This document shows, piece after piece, positions 1 through 9,297 of a stretch of DNA of 64,000 bases. The position numbers and the translations under genes were made by a program. The DNA is taken from contig JAURKC010000035.1 of assembly GCA_030831945.1 (NCBI GenBank), positions 59,035 through 123,034 of the forward strand, in the 5' to 3' direction. The stretch is from Ferruginibacter sp. (lineage in GTDB: Bacteria > Bacteroidota > Bacteroidia > Chitinophagales > Chitinophagaceae). Numbering within the stretch: the stretch's first letter is position 1; every line of letters starts with the position of its first letter. Under the pieces are notes generated by a model. The model was not told where the DNA came from, ran no database searches, and saw only the letters and a program-made list of their open reading frames with translations.

Positions 1-349
1 TTTTAAATCCATCACTGGTTGGATTGATGGCATCAAAAGCCCTTGCGTCAGGATTTAAAGCGGCAGAATAATCACCTCCTTCTGGACCACCAAGATGTGA
101 ATGAGTATCTACTATTCCTGGCATAATCACTTTACCCTTTGCATCAGTAATCACTGCATCTGAAGGGATTTTTAAAGAGGCATCGCCGACAGCTATAATT
201 TTGCCATTTTGAACAATCACTGTTCCATTTGGAATAGGCTGGCTAGTTATCGGATAAACAAGCGCGCCTTTAAATGCCACTGGCTTGTCTTGTGCAGAAA
301 GATTGGCACAGATAACTATACCAATAAACAAGAATAATTTTTTTTTCAT
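1..349 (-). CDS. Secreted amidohydrolase, N-terminal part (cut by window edge)
   Basis: The ATG is at 347-349 on the minus strand and the frame stays open to base 1, giving about 116 residues of a longer protein. A signal peptide (MKKKLFLFIGIVICANLSAQ) is followed by the small beta-sandwich start typical of the amidohydrolase superfamily (GTVIVQNGKIIAVGD). The strand leading into the barrel, VIMPGIVDTHSHLGG, carries the HxH metal ligands. Periplasmic imidazolonepropionase or dipeptidase-like amidohydrolases of this form are common in Bacteroidota, but the substrate cannot be told from this fragment. The rest of the gene lies before the window. Confidence 0.85.
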   Translation of the reverse strand, partial: MKKKLFLFIGIVICANLSAQDKPVAFKGALVYPITSQPIPNGTVIVQNGKIIAVGDASLKIPSDAVITDAKGKVIMPGIVDTHSHLGGPEGGDYSAALNPDARAFDAINPTSDGFK

Positions 350-625
350 ACAAGTTGATTTTTAAATAAATAAGATGAAGCTGTCAAAAAAGAATTTTTC
401 CATCTTTGATTCATCTTGGAGAGAGTGAAGGTAAAAAAACTGTTTAAGATTTAGTGATTCCTTTTAATTATAAGTTGAAGAGATTGTTATTAAACATAAT
501 ATTCAGTATTAGCTAAACTAAATAAAAATATAAAAACAACATTAGTTTTATACCTATTTTGCACCCTAGCAAGCGCCTGGTAATTCAAAAATTTACTAAC
601 CAAAACTGCCTTTAAAAATATCGTT

Positions 626-2545
626 TTGACCAAAATTTCCATCCATCAAATTTTAAAAGAAAATTGGGGGTACGATGAATTTCGACCCTTACAGAAGGAT
701 ATTATCAATAGTATTTTGGAGGGAAAAGACACCTTAGCTTTACTACCCACGGGAGGAGGGAAATCTATTTGTTTTCAGGTTCCAGCATTAGCAAAAGAAG
801 GGATTTGTTTAGTAATAAGTCCCTTAATTGCCCTGATCAAAGATCAGGTGGAAGGATTAAAGAAAAAAGGAATTTTAGCCTTATCGATTTACTCAGGAAT
901 GAGTTTTTTAGAAGTAAAAAAAACCTTGCAAAATGCTGCTCATGGAAACTATAAATTTCTGTATGTTTCACCCGAAAGATTAGCAACCGATTTGTTTCTA
1001 GATTATTTACCTTCTATGAACATCAACCTCATAGCGGTGGATGAGGCACATTGTATTTCACAATGGGGCTATGATTTTAGACCCTCTTACTTACGCATTG
1101 CTGCTGTAAGGGAACAGCTGCCTAAAATACCCATACTCGCACTGACTGCCTCTGCCACTCAATCTGTGCAAAATGACATTTGTGAAAAATTGCTTTTTAA
1201 AATAACCGAACAAAGATTTCAGCAATCTTTTGAAAGAGCCAATCTATCTTATAGTGTTTTTAATGTAGTATCTAAACAAAACAAACTGCTAGAAATTCTT
1301 AATAATGTAAAAGGAAGTGGAATTGTTTATTGCAAGAGTCGCAAACAAACCAAAGACATAGCAGAATTGCTTACGCTAAATAATATTAATGCAGATTTTT
1401 ATCATGCAGGTCTGAGTAATGATGAAAGAAATAAGCGACAAGAAAATTGGATTAACAATTCCACTCGAATCATTACCTGTACCAACGCTTTTGGTATGGG
1501 CATTGATAAGCCGGATGTAAGATTAGTAGTACATTATTCAGTACCAGATTGTATTGAAAATTACTATCAAGAAGCTGGAAGAGCAGGCAGGGATGGCAAA
1601 AGAGCTTACGCGGTAATGCTATATAATCATCGGGAAGTAGCCGATATGCAATTACAAAGCGATATTCGATATCCAGATAAAGCAACGATTAAACAAGTCT
1701 ATATCGCCATAATGAATCATCTACAAGTAGCCGCTGGTAGTGGAGAAGGTAATAGTTTTGATTTTGACATGGCTAGTTTTTCGGCAGCTTTTAAAATCAA
1801 TATGCTTACTGCTACTTATGCCATTAAGACTTTAGAGCAAGAAGAGATTCTTTGGTTTAATGAAGTCTTTTTTAAACCTTCCACACTAGTATTCAACAGC
1901 AACAGAGAGCAGTTAGAAGATTTTGAAAAACAATTTCCTTCCTTTGAAAAGTTGATTAAAGGATTACTCAGAAGTTATGAAGGGATTTTCGACTACCCTG
2001 CAACGATATATGAAACTGAGCTAGCAAGATTTATAAAAAAAAGTACAGAAGAGGTGAAGAAAGAATTAAAGCAATTACAACATTATGGTATTGTAACCTA
2101 CGATGCACAAAAGGATACACCTCAACTTAGCTTAAGAATTAACAGGATGTATGCGGATAGCTTTATAATTAATTTGGATAACTATAATGAACGAAAAAAT
2201 AATTTCGAGACCAGAGTAAAAGCCATTACCGAATTTATAACCAACACCATAAAGTGTAGAAGTCAAATTATTGGTAATTATTTCAATGATCATGCGATAA
2301 AGCGCTGTGGGATTTGTGACAATTGCATCAATTTAAAATCGCTTCGGATGAGTAAGGAAGAGTTTGAAAAAATTGCACTTTACATTCTAGAGTGGAGCGA
2401 GCAGCATTCAGGGGAGATGAAGGAATTAATTGAAAGTGGAAAGCCCTTTAAAAAGGAAAAGATTTGTAAGGTGCTCGACTATCTTCAGTCAGAGAAAAAG
2501 ATAGCAGTTAGTAGAGAAGGGAAAATTAGTTTAGCTACCCGGTGA
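626..2545 (+). CDS. recQ: ATP-dependent DNA helicase RecQ (short form)
   Basis: A 3'-5' superfamily 2 helicase for recombination and fork repair in the cytoplasm. Visible motifs are FRPLQ (motif 0, about residue 19), Walker A TGGGKS (about 42-47), DEAH box VDEAHCISQWG (about 138-148), LTASAT (motif III) and QEAGRAGRDG (motif VI, about 314-323). The RQC zinc site has four cysteines, ending in CGICDNC near residue 567, and a winged-helix tail follows. At 639 residues the protein ends after RQC with no evident HRDC domain, which is common in Bacteroidota paralogues. The start is TTG at 626; no in-frame ATG precedes motif 0. The stop codon overlaps the first base of the downstream repeat. Confidence 0.95.
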   Translation: MTKISIHQILKENWGYDEFRPLQKDIINSILEGKDTLALLPTGGGKSICFQVPALAKEGICLVISPLIALIKDQVEGLKKKGILALSIYSGMSFLEVKKTLQNAAHGNYKFLYVSPERLATDLFLDYLPSMNINLIAVDEAHCISQWGYDFRPSYLRIAAVREQLPKIPILALTASATQSVQNDICEKLLFKITEQRFQQSFERANLSYSVFNVVSKQNKLLEILNNVKGSGIVYCKSRKQTKDIAELLTLNNINADFYHAGLSNDERNKRQENWINNSTRIITCTNAFGMGIDKPDVRLVVHYSVPDCIENYYQEAGRAGRDGKRAYAVMLYNHREVADMQLQSDIRYPDKATIKQVYIAIMNHLQVAAGSGEGNSFDFDMASFSAAFKINMLTATYAIKTLEQEEILWFNEVFFKPSTLVFNSNREQLEDFEKQFPSFEKLIKGLLRSYEGIFDYPATIYETELARFIKKSTEEVKKELKQLQHYGIVTYDAQKDTPQLSLRINRMYADSFIINLDNYNERKNNFETRVKAITEFITNTIKCRSQIIGNYFNDHAIKRCGICDNCINLKSLRMSKEEFEKIALYILEWSEQHSGEMKELIESGKPFKKEKICKVLDYLQSEKKIAVSREGKISLATR

Positions 2546-2720
2546 GTCACTGGCAAGCTGAGTCACTAGGGGGAGTGAGTCACTCACACTGACGAGTCAC
2601 CAAGGGGAGTGAGTCACCGGGGGGAGTGAGTCACTGGCAAGCTGAGTCTCAAGGGGGAGTGAGTCACTCACACTGACGAGTCGCCAAGGAGAGTGAGTCA
2701 CCGGGGGGAGTGACTCACTA
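2544..2720. repeat. 84-bp tandem repeat built from GAGTCAC heptamers
   Basis: Two head-to-tail copies, 2544-2627 and 2628-2711, differ at only four of 84 positions. A short third start (GACTCAC) follows. Each copy carries five GAGTCAC-type heptamers (two are mutated in copy 2) spaced by G-rich runs such as AGGGGGAGT. The array fills the whole space between the convergent recQ and sulfatase genes: it starts inside the recQ stop codon and ends in the sulfatase stop codon. It is clearly richer in G than the surrounding AT-rich DNA. It could act as a two-way terminator (GTGAGTCACTCAC can fold) or be a dispersed intergenic repeat family; the function is unknown. Confidence 0.9.
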
Positions 2721-4643
2721 CCTATTTTTTCGGATTCTTCGATTTCTAAATGAGTAACTAGCTCCCTGATACCAGGCAATCGCTTCATTTATCAAACTAT
2801 CTGATGCAGGAATTTCAGCTGCAACACCAGTCTCAAAATTGGGCTGATAGGTTGCTACTCTTTTCTGCGGCGAAAGTATTACCAGCTGACCAGCTCTTAT
2901 ATAACCCAAATTTTGATAGGTACTTATAAACACCCGATCTCGATTAATGGGTGTCTTATAAATATCCAATCCAAAAAACTGGCTGGTGTAAGGAATATTA
3001 AGTAAACCCAATAAAGTAGGCGCTAAATCAATTTGACTAATTAGCCTTTTTTCAATGGTAGGCTTAATTAATTGGGGAGCATAAATGATGCAGGGGATAT
3101 GATATCGATTAACAGGCAAATCAGTTTTACCTGCACTGCGTGAACAATGATCCGACACAATCACAAAAACAGTTTGATCAAACCAAGGTTTTTTTGCAGC
3201 TTCCTTTAAAAAACTATGAATAGCATAATCGGTGTACTTAACCCCACCAGCAGAGCTTTGAGCTGAGGAAGGAATATCAATCCTACCATCAGGATAAGTG
3301 TAAGGTCGATGATTACTGACAGTCATCATATGATTAAAAAAAAGTCTTCCCTCACGATAACTTTTATCACACTGATCGAGTGTATACTGAAAAGTAGCCT
3401 CGTCATCAATTCCCCAGGCGGTAGTATGGTGAACTAATTGTTCAGGAATATCACCCTTATCCAATACTTGATATCCATTATGCCAAAAAAAATAACCCAT
3501 GTTATCAAAAAAACTGTTCCCCCCATAAATATAGCGCACGTCATAACCACTTTTCTTAAATACAGATCCCAATGAAAATAAGTCTTCATTTTTTGGACGA
3601 CGAACAATCGATTGCCCAGGTGTGGGAGGAATAGCCAGTGTGAGCGCTTCTAAGCCTCTTACCGTCCTAGTTCCAGAAGCATAAAAATTACTAAAAAACA
3701 AGCTGTTAGGAATCAAAGAGTCTAGATAGGGTGTAATATTTTCTTTATTACCAAAATACTGCATATAGTCGCCACTTAAACTTTCTACACTAATCAAAAC
3801 AACATTCCAATGATGACGAGGACTATCGGGTTTGATCACGCGTTCAATACTCAGCGGGTCGGCTGCAAACGTTGCATTAGGCGCCTGCAGCATCGATCGA
3901 AGTAAGGTGAAATTAGCCGTATCATTCCTCTCGATATAAAATTGATGATAATCAATTTCATTATTCCAAAATGCAGCTCCAAATTCATAGATGCCATTTC
4001 CTCCTAATTCATTTACATAGTTATTTTTACTAATAATTTTATACTGGTTGTTAATTAAAAAATAACCACTTAAGGGTAGCAAAGAAAAAATTAACATCAC
4101 TATCGTGCGATGAAGAAATCGCATACTTATCTGTTGCGATGCAATAATTTTTCCTTTAAGCAAAAAAAGAATTATCGATACCACTATAACCACCAAAGAA
4201 ATAATCAAGGGCATGTTATAAGATTCCCAGATATTTTCCAACACTTCATTGGTATAAATTAAATAGTCGACTGCTATGAAATTGAATCGCACCGTAAACT
4301 CATTCCAAAAAATAATTTCGCTACCAGCTGCGGTAACTAAAATAAAACAGATAATGGAAAACAAAAGAAATAGAGGGAGGCGCTGCCATTTTTTTTGATA
4401 CCAAGAATCCTTCATTAGCCAACAATAGATTGCTACGGGTATAGCAAAAAAACTACTTACCGTAAGGTCATAAAGCAAGCCAATTAAATAAATGGTAAAA
4501 AAGCGAAAGAGTGTCAATTCTAAACTAGACCAGCTTTTTATCATTAATATTACCCTAGTAATAAAGCTGATTCCAGCTACCATCATTGCAATTACAGCAA
4601 CTGGTCCAAAGCGGTGTTGAAAAATTGATTTCCTATTGCGCAT
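2718..4643 (-). CDS. Membrane LTA-synthase-like / phosphoglycerol transferase-type sulfatase family protein
   Basis: Predicted inner-membrane protein of 641 residues. The N-terminal third has about five hydrophobic segments; a large extracytoplasmic alkaline-phosphatase-superfamily domain follows. Recognisable blocks are NVVLISVESLSGDYMQYFG (metal site entry), FYASGTRTVRGLEAL (the nucleophile Thr of LtaS-like enzymes lies in SGTRT) and FVIVSDHCSRSAG (metal ligands D and H). LtaS/MdoB relatives move phosphoglycerol or phosphoethanolamine from lipids to glycans. Gram-negative Bacteroidota have no LTA, so a periplasmic glycan or lipid head-group modifier is inferred. I start at ATG 4643; a TTG at 4649 would add two residues. 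Confidence 0.85.
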   Translation of the reverse strand: MRNRKSIFQHRFGPVAVIAMMVAGISFITRVILMIKSWSSLELTLFRFFTIYLIGLLYDLTVSSFFAIPVAIYCWLMKDSWYQKKWQRLPLFLLFSIICFILVTAAGSEIIFWNEFTVRFNFIAVDYLIYTNEVLENIWESYNMPLIISLVVIVVSIILFLLKGKIIASQQISMRFLHRTIVMLIFSLLPLSGYFLINNQYKIISKNNYVNELGGNGIYEFGAAFWNNEIDYHQFYIERNDTANFTLLRSMLQAPNATFAADPLSIERVIKPDSPRHHWNVVLISVESLSGDYMQYFGNKENITPYLDSLIPNSLFFSNFYASGTRTVRGLEALTLAIPPTPGQSIVRRPKNEDLFSLGSVFKKSGYDVRYIYGGNSFFDNMGYFFWHNGYQVLDKGDIPEQLVHHTTAWGIDDEATFQYTLDQCDKSYREGRLFFNHMMTVSNHRPYTYPDGRIDIPSSAQSSAGGVKYTDYAIHSFLKEAAKKPWFDQTVFVIVSDHCSRSAGKTDLPVNRYHIPCIIYAPQLIKPTIEKRLISQIDLAPTLLGLLNIPYTSQFFGLDIYKTPINRDRVFISTYQNLGYIRAGQLVILSPQKRVATYQPNFETGVAAEIPASDSLINEAIAWYQGASYSFRNRRIRKNR

Positions 4644-4792
4644 ATACAAAAATAATCAATAGCCATCAATCCTATCAAATAATAGGTAGGATTCGATAAA
4701 CTTAGGCCTCTGAGTACCATTCATCAATTTTATGTTAAAGAATAGCAATTATATTAATAAAATCCTATTTTTAACATTCAAATAAATCGAAT

Positions 4793-6100
4793 ATGAAATC
4801 AAAATTATTTTTCTTTTTTGGATGGGCTATGACCCTTTCGGTATCGGCTCAAAAAGTTGCCTTTACTGAGTATAAATTAAAAAATGGCTTGCATGTAATA
4901 TTGCACCAAGATAAAACAGCCCCGGTAGTGGCCGTCTCTGTAATGTACCATGTAGGTAGCAAGGATGAGCAGACCAACCGTACTGGCTTTGCCCACTTTT
5001 TTGAACACCTTCTTTTTGAGGGAAGTGACAATATCAAAAGAGGTGAATTCATGAAAATTGTAAGCAGTAATGGTGGGCAAAATAATGCTAACACCACTCA
5101 AGACCGCACTTTTTATTATGAGGTTTTTCCTTCTAACCAATTGGCTACCGGTCTTTGGCTTGAAAGCGAAAGAATGCTTCACCCTGTAATTAATGAAGTG
5201 GGGGTTAAAACTCAAAATGAAGTAGTAAAAGAAGAAAAAAGATTACGTGTAGATAATCAGCCTTATGGTAATTTTCTAAGTGAGATAATGAAAAGGCTTT
5301 TTACTAAGCATCCCTACAATTGGGTGCCAATAGGTAGTATGGCTGATTTGGATGCAGCCACCTTAGAAGAATTTAAAGCCTTTAATAAAAAATATTATAC
5401 CCCTAATAATGCTGCCTTAGTGATTGCTGGAGATATCGAAATAGAAAAAACTAAAAAATTAGTAGAACAATATTTCGCTGAAGTTCCATCAGGTCAGGCT
5501 ATCACTAGAACAGCTGCCAAAGAAACACCTATTACAAAGGAAATCATTGACACCGCTTATGATAGCAATATCCAAATACCAGCAATTTTAGCTGCCTACA
5601 GAGTTCCGGGTGAAACCGAAAAAGATTCCAGAGTTTTAGAAATGGCTTCGGCAGTTCTTAGCCAAGGAAACAGCAGTCGTATGTACAAAAAAATGGTGGA
5701 TGAGAAAAAGAATTCATTACAAGTTGCCTCCTTCAACTATTCATTAGAAGATTATGGCGCCTACATTACATTTGGATTGCCCAATAATAACACTCCGCTA
5801 GACACCCTATTGAAAGATATGGATGAAGAAATAGTAAAATTGCAAACCACGCTTATTAGTGAAGCTGAATTCACAAAATTGCAAAACCAATTTGAAAATG
5901 ATTTTATTGGAAAAAATAGCCAAATGTTAGGAGTTGCAGAAAACCTTGCAAATGGTTACACCTTCTTCAAAAACACCAATAATATTAATACTGAACTGGA
6001 AGAGATAAGAAAAATAACTAGACAAGATATTCAGAATGCTGCAAAAAAATATTTAAATAAAAATCAGCGAGTAGTGGTTTACTATTTACCAAAAAAATAA
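4793..6100 (+). CDS. Secreted zinc peptidase, M16 family (catalytic subunit)
   Basis: A signal peptide (MKSKLFFFFGWAMTLSVSAQ) is followed by the M16 fold. The inverted zinc motif HxxEH is present as HFFEHLLFEGS (about residues 67-71), with the third ligand Glu in NEVVKEEKR about 75 residues later, so the enzyme should be active. At 435 residues it has the two half-domains of a processing-peptidase-like subunit. The next gene, 54 bp downstream, is an M16 relative without the zinc motif. Together they form the usual two-subunit periplasmic M16 peptidase of Bacteroidota. Substrates are unknown; peptide clearance in the envelope is likely. Confidence 0.92.
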   Translation: MKSKLFFFFGWAMTLSVSAQKVAFTEYKLKNGLHVILHQDKTAPVVAVSVMYHVGSKDEQTNRTGFAHFFEHLLFEGSDNIKRGEFMKIVSSNGGQNNANTTQDRTFYYEVFPSNQLATGLWLESERMLHPVINEVGVKTQNEVVKEEKRLRVDNQPYGNFLSEIMKRLFTKHPYNWVPIGSMADLDAATLEEFKAFNKKYYTPNNAALVIAGDIEIEKTKKLVEQYFAEVPSGQAITRTAAKETPITKEIIDTAYDSNIQIPAILAAYRVPGETEKDSRVLEMASAVLSQGNSSRMYKKMVDEKKNSLQVASFNYSLEDYGAYITFGLPNNNTPLDTLLKDMDEEIVKLQTTLISEAEFTKLQNQFENDFIGKNSQMLGVAENLANGYTFFKNTNNINTELEEIRKITRQDIQNAAKKYLNKNQRVVVYYLPKK

Positions 6101-6154
6101 ATTAAGAGATGATATCATCTCCATCAACTTCTTTACACCGAAAAAATACATTAG

Positions 6155-8251
6155 ATGAAAAAAATAATTATAGTTGCGCTAAGTGTTGTTTTATTTCAGC
6201 ACGGGTTTGCACAAACAAAATTAGACAGATCAAAAAAACCTGCCGCTGGTCCAGCTCCTGTCATTTCGATAAAAGATCCAGTAGTATTTACGCTCGCCAA
6301 TGGCATGACCATACTAGTAGTAGAAAACCACAAACTACCTAAAGTAAATGCCTCCCTTAGTATTGATGCGGGTCCTATTATGGAAGGTAATAAGGCTGGT
6401 CTCCTAGATTTAATGGGACAAATGTTAGGTGAGGGAACCACCTCAATGCCGAAGGATAAATTTGATGAAGCCGTTGACTTAATTGGGGCTAATGTAAGCC
6501 TTTCTGCAGGAGGCGGATTTGCAAGTTCATTGACAAGATATTTTGAAAAAGCATTTAACCTAATGGCGGATGGAATTAAAAACCCAGATTTCCCAGCATC
6601 CTCTTTTGGTAAATTAAAATCGATGACCATCACTGGATTAAAAGCAAATGAGAAAAGCACTGCTGCTATTTCAGCTAGGGTTAACAAAGCACTGAGCTAT
6701 GGCAAGCAAACTGCCATGGGTGAATTTACCTCGGAGGAAACAGTAAAAGGGCTTACCATTGAAGATGTGAAAGATGCGTATAAAAATTATATTACTCCTT
6801 CACGATCCTATTTAACTTTTGTAGGTGACATTACCCCTGCTGCAGCTAAGGATTTAGCGACCAAAGCATTTGGTAACTGGACAGGTAAAAAGTTAACTCT
6901 TCCAAACATTCCAATTGTAGAGAATCCTAAAAAAACAGAAATTGATTTTGTGGATGTTCCAACCGCAGTTCAAGGAGAATTAAATATTGGTAACCTTATT
7001 TATAATCCACTTAGTAATAAAAACTACCATGCCTTATTATTAGCGAATCAAATATTAGGTGGTGGAGCAGAAAGTAAGTTATTCATGAACCTTAGAGAAA
7101 AACATGGATTTACTTATGGCAGTTATTCAAGAACTGGAGGAGGACGTTTCCAAAGCCTGTTTACTGCAAGTGCAGCCGTGCGTACTGATAAAGTAGACAG
7201 TGCAACGGCAGAAATTTTTAGAGAAATATTAAACATGAGAGATGGAAAGATAACCCAAGAAGAACTAGATAATGCTAAAGCAAAATACAATGGTTCCTTT
7301 GCTCTAGGTATGGAAGATCCTTCTAGGACGGCTACTTATGCTTCCAATATACTTATCAATAATTTGCCTAAAGATTTTTACAGAACCTATCTCCAAAAAA
7401 TAAATAGTGTAACCTTGGAGGACATTAAAAATGTAGCGAAGGCTTATTTCAATGAAAGTAGTTCTAGAATTGTAATTGTAGGTAATGGAAGTGTTATCAT
7501 TCCTAAATTAATGAGGTTAGGCTATCCCATCAAAAAATACGACCGCAATGCAGATCCGGTAATTGAAAAGCCGAAAGATAAAAAAGTAAATGAGACAGAG
7601 AAGAATACCTATAATATTTCTGCAGCTGAAATTGTAGAGAGCTATTTAAAAGCTATTGGAGGAAGAGATGAGATTCAGAAAATCAACAGCATTTCCTCCA
7701 CCATTGGACTTGAGATGATGGGTAGAAATTTTGAAGGTATTGAAAAGAAGAAAAACCCTAATCTACAATTTACAGAAATTAAAATGGGAGCTATGACCAT
7801 TATGAAATCTGTATTTGATGGCAAAGTAGGTTTTCAGCAACAAGGTCCTCAGAAAAAAGATTTATCTGCCAAAGAAGTCAAAGAAGCGTTAGATGAAAAA
7901 GGTATTATTCCACAATTATTTTACATCACTAGTCCCGAATATAAAATGGATTATCTAGGCCTTGGAAAAATAAATGATGAAAACACTTATCGATTAAAAG
8001 TAGTGATGCCTAGTGGAAGAATATCAGTTCAAGAATACGCCGCTAAAACTGGCTTATTGCTAAAAGAAGAGACCACTACTGCTCAGGAAAATGCGGATGT
8101 TCCGATTACAATAGAATATAAAAATTACATAAAAGCCGGCAAGGTTTTACTACCAGGAGAAGTAACGAGAACTGTTGGAGGTCAAGAAATTCCATTTAAA
8201 TACAAGGAAATCAAAATAAATGAAGGGGTTTCAGACGCAGATTTTAAATAA
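6155..8251 (+). CDS. M16 family non-catalytic subunit with C-terminal LolA-like domain
   Basis: Signal peptide up to about residue 20 (ends FQHGFAQ). The M16 N-domain follows, but the zinc motif is absent: the matching stretch reads GLLDLMGQMLGEGT in place of HxxEH. The substrate-binding R/Y block is kept (FMNLREKHGFTYGSYS, about residue 310), as in the non-catalytic partner of M16 heterodimers. After about residue 480 an extra 200-residue domain begins (AAEIVESYLKAIGG, then KMGAMTIMKSVFDGKVG), resembling the beta-sheet outer-membrane lipoprotein sorting/LolA-like domain added to many Bacteroidota M16 proteins. It lies 54 bp after the catalytic subunit and ends before a strong hairpin, so the two genes form one operon. 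Confidence 0.9.
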   Translation: MKKIIIVALSVVLFQHGFAQTKLDRSKKPAAGPAPVISIKDPVVFTLANGMTILVVENHKLPKVNASLSIDAGPIMEGNKAGLLDLMGQMLGEGTTSMPKDKFDEAVDLIGANVSLSAGGGFASSLTRYFEKAFNLMADGIKNPDFPASSFGKLKSMTITGLKANEKSTAAISARVNKALSYGKQTAMGEFTSEETVKGLTIEDVKDAYKNYITPSRSYLTFVGDITPAAAKDLATKAFGNWTGKKLTLPNIPIVENPKKTEIDFVDVPTAVQGELNIGNLIYNPLSNKNYHALLLANQILGGGAESKLFMNLREKHGFTYGSYSRTGGGRFQSLFTASAAVRTDKVDSATAEIFREILNMRDGKITQEELDNAKAKYNGSFALGMEDPSRTATYASNILINNLPKDFYRTYLQKINSVTLEDIKNVAKAYFNESSSRIVIVGNGSVIIPKLMRLGYPIKKYDRNADPVIEKPKDKKVNETEKNTYNISAAEIVESYLKAIGGRDEIQKINSISSTIGLEMMGRNFEGIEKKKNPNLQFTEIKMGAMTIMKSVFDGKVGFQQQGPQKKDLSAKEVKEALDEKGIIPQLFYITSPEYKMDYLGLGKINDENTYRLKVVMPSGRISVQEYAAKTGLLLKEETTTAQENADVPITIEYKNYIKAGKVLLPGEVTRTVGGQEIPFKYKEIKINEGVSDADFK

Positions 8252-8261
8252 TTTTTAATAA

Positions 8262-8309
8262 AATTTACGATAAAAGCCATCTAGTTCTAGATGGCTTTTA
8301 TCGTAAATT
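8262..8309 (+). terminator. Perfect 23-bp inverted repeat, terminator after the M16 operon
   Basis: Arms 8262-8284 and 8287-8309 are exact reverse complements with a 2-nt TT loop. The core AAAAGCCATCTAG/CTAGATGGCTTTT gives a stem with A and T tracts on each side, so it can terminate on either strand. It starts 10 bp after the M16 stop codon. The length of perfect pairing is greater than for the other terminators in this window. Confidence 0.85.
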
Positions 8310-8514
8310 AATACTTCAAGCTCTTTTTTTGGTATAGGCTAGCCGTTCAAAACAAAAGGGGAACAATTACTCAATGCTAACATTAGAATTAGACTGTACT
8401 CAGTAAAAAATAGATTGTTAAAATAAACACAGAATTACCTTTAACAAAAAAATAGGCACAAAATTTGTGTAAATCAATTTGAATTAATTTTATTTGCCTT
8501 TAAACTCTGATAAT

Positions 8515-9210
8515 ATGGAAGCAACAAAACCCAAAATACTATTGTGCGAAGATGACACCAATCTAGGAATGGTGTTAAAAAACTATTTAGAACTCAATGA
8601 TTATGATGTAGTGCTTGAAAGAGATGGCCGCCTAGGACTTGCCGCATTTCAGAGAGAAAAAATTGACATGTGCCTACTAGATGTTATGATGCCTAATATG
8701 GATGGCTTTGCGGTAGCAGAAGAGATTAGAGATATCAATCCAGATGTACCCTTGTTTTTCTTGTCCGCTAAAACAATGAAAGAAGACATCATTCAAGGCT
8801 ACAAATTGGGAGCAGATGACTACATCACTAAACCTTTTGATAGTGAGGTATTACTTTTAAAAATAAAAGCTGTTTTAAAGCGTAATGAAGAAACTCACCG
8901 CGAGGAAGTAAACGCAGAGTTTGATATGGGGAAATACCATTTCAACCCTCGTTTAAGAGAACTTACCATTGATGGTAAAATAAATGTTCTTTCTCCAAAG
9001 GAAAATGAATTATTAAAAATGTTATGTGAACATAAAAATGACTTATTAACTAGGGAAGCTGCATTAAAGAAAATTTGGGGCAGTGACACTTATTTCAATG
9101 GAAGAAGTATGGATGTTTACATTGCCAAATTGCGTAAATATTTAAAAGAAGATGAAACCATTGAGATTGTCAATATTCATGGAAACGGATTTAGGCTTGT
9201 AGCTGCCTAA
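8515..9210 (+). CDS. rprY: OmpR-family response regulator, RprY-like
   Basis: A 231-residue regulator with an N-terminal receiver domain: acidic pocket KILLCEDD, phospho-acceptor Asp in CLLDVMMPNMDGF, and Lys in GADDYITKPFDSE. A C-terminal winged-helix DNA-binding domain follows (LSPKENELLKMLCEH, then GRSMDVYIAKLRKYLKEDE and IVNIHGNGFRLV). The sequence closely follows the RprY type of Bacteroidota, whose partner is the hybrid-like kinase RprX. No histidine kinase is adjacent here, so the partner must be elsewhere. I start at ATG 8515 because the receiver domain begins directly after it; a TTG at 8494 would add seven unlikely residues. A strong terminator follows at 9229. Confidence 0.9.
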   Translation: MEATKPKILLCEDDTNLGMVLKNYLELNDYDVVLERDGRLGLAAFQREKIDMCLLDVMMPNMDGFAVAEEIRDINPDVPLFFLSAKTMKEDIIQGYKLGADDYITKPFDSEVLLLKIKAVLKRNEETHREEVNAEFDMGKYHFNPRLRELTIDGKINVLSPKENELLKMLCEHKNDLLTREAALKKIWGSDTYFNGRSMDVYIAKLRKYLKEDETIEIVNIHGNGFRLVAA

Positions 9211-9228
9211 TAACAAGATAAAAAAATT

Positions 9229-9256
9229 AAAGGCCCTGAAAATCAGGGCCTTTTTT
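9229..9256 (+). terminator. Rho-independent terminator after the rprY-like gene
   Basis: AAAGGCCCTGA, loop AAA, then TCAGGGCCTTT followed by more T. It is 18 bp after the stop codon. The T-rich and A-rich flanks also allow termination of the convergent ruvB gene from the other side. Confidence 0.9.
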
Positions 9257-9297
9257 ATACTACTAATCTTTTGAAAAAATTATTGCAAATATTCTAT

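Noticed and set aside
2597..2788. Minus-strand frame of 63 codons over the GAGTCAC repeat
   Set aside because: It arises because the 84-bp repeat is a multiple of three without stops; the peptide is only the translated repeat and overlaps the real sulfatase gene.
6109..6342. Small plus-strand frame overlapping the start of the second M16 gene
   Set aside because: It is a shadow frame: the M16 signal peptide and domain are in the other frame and the peptide has no recognisable feature.
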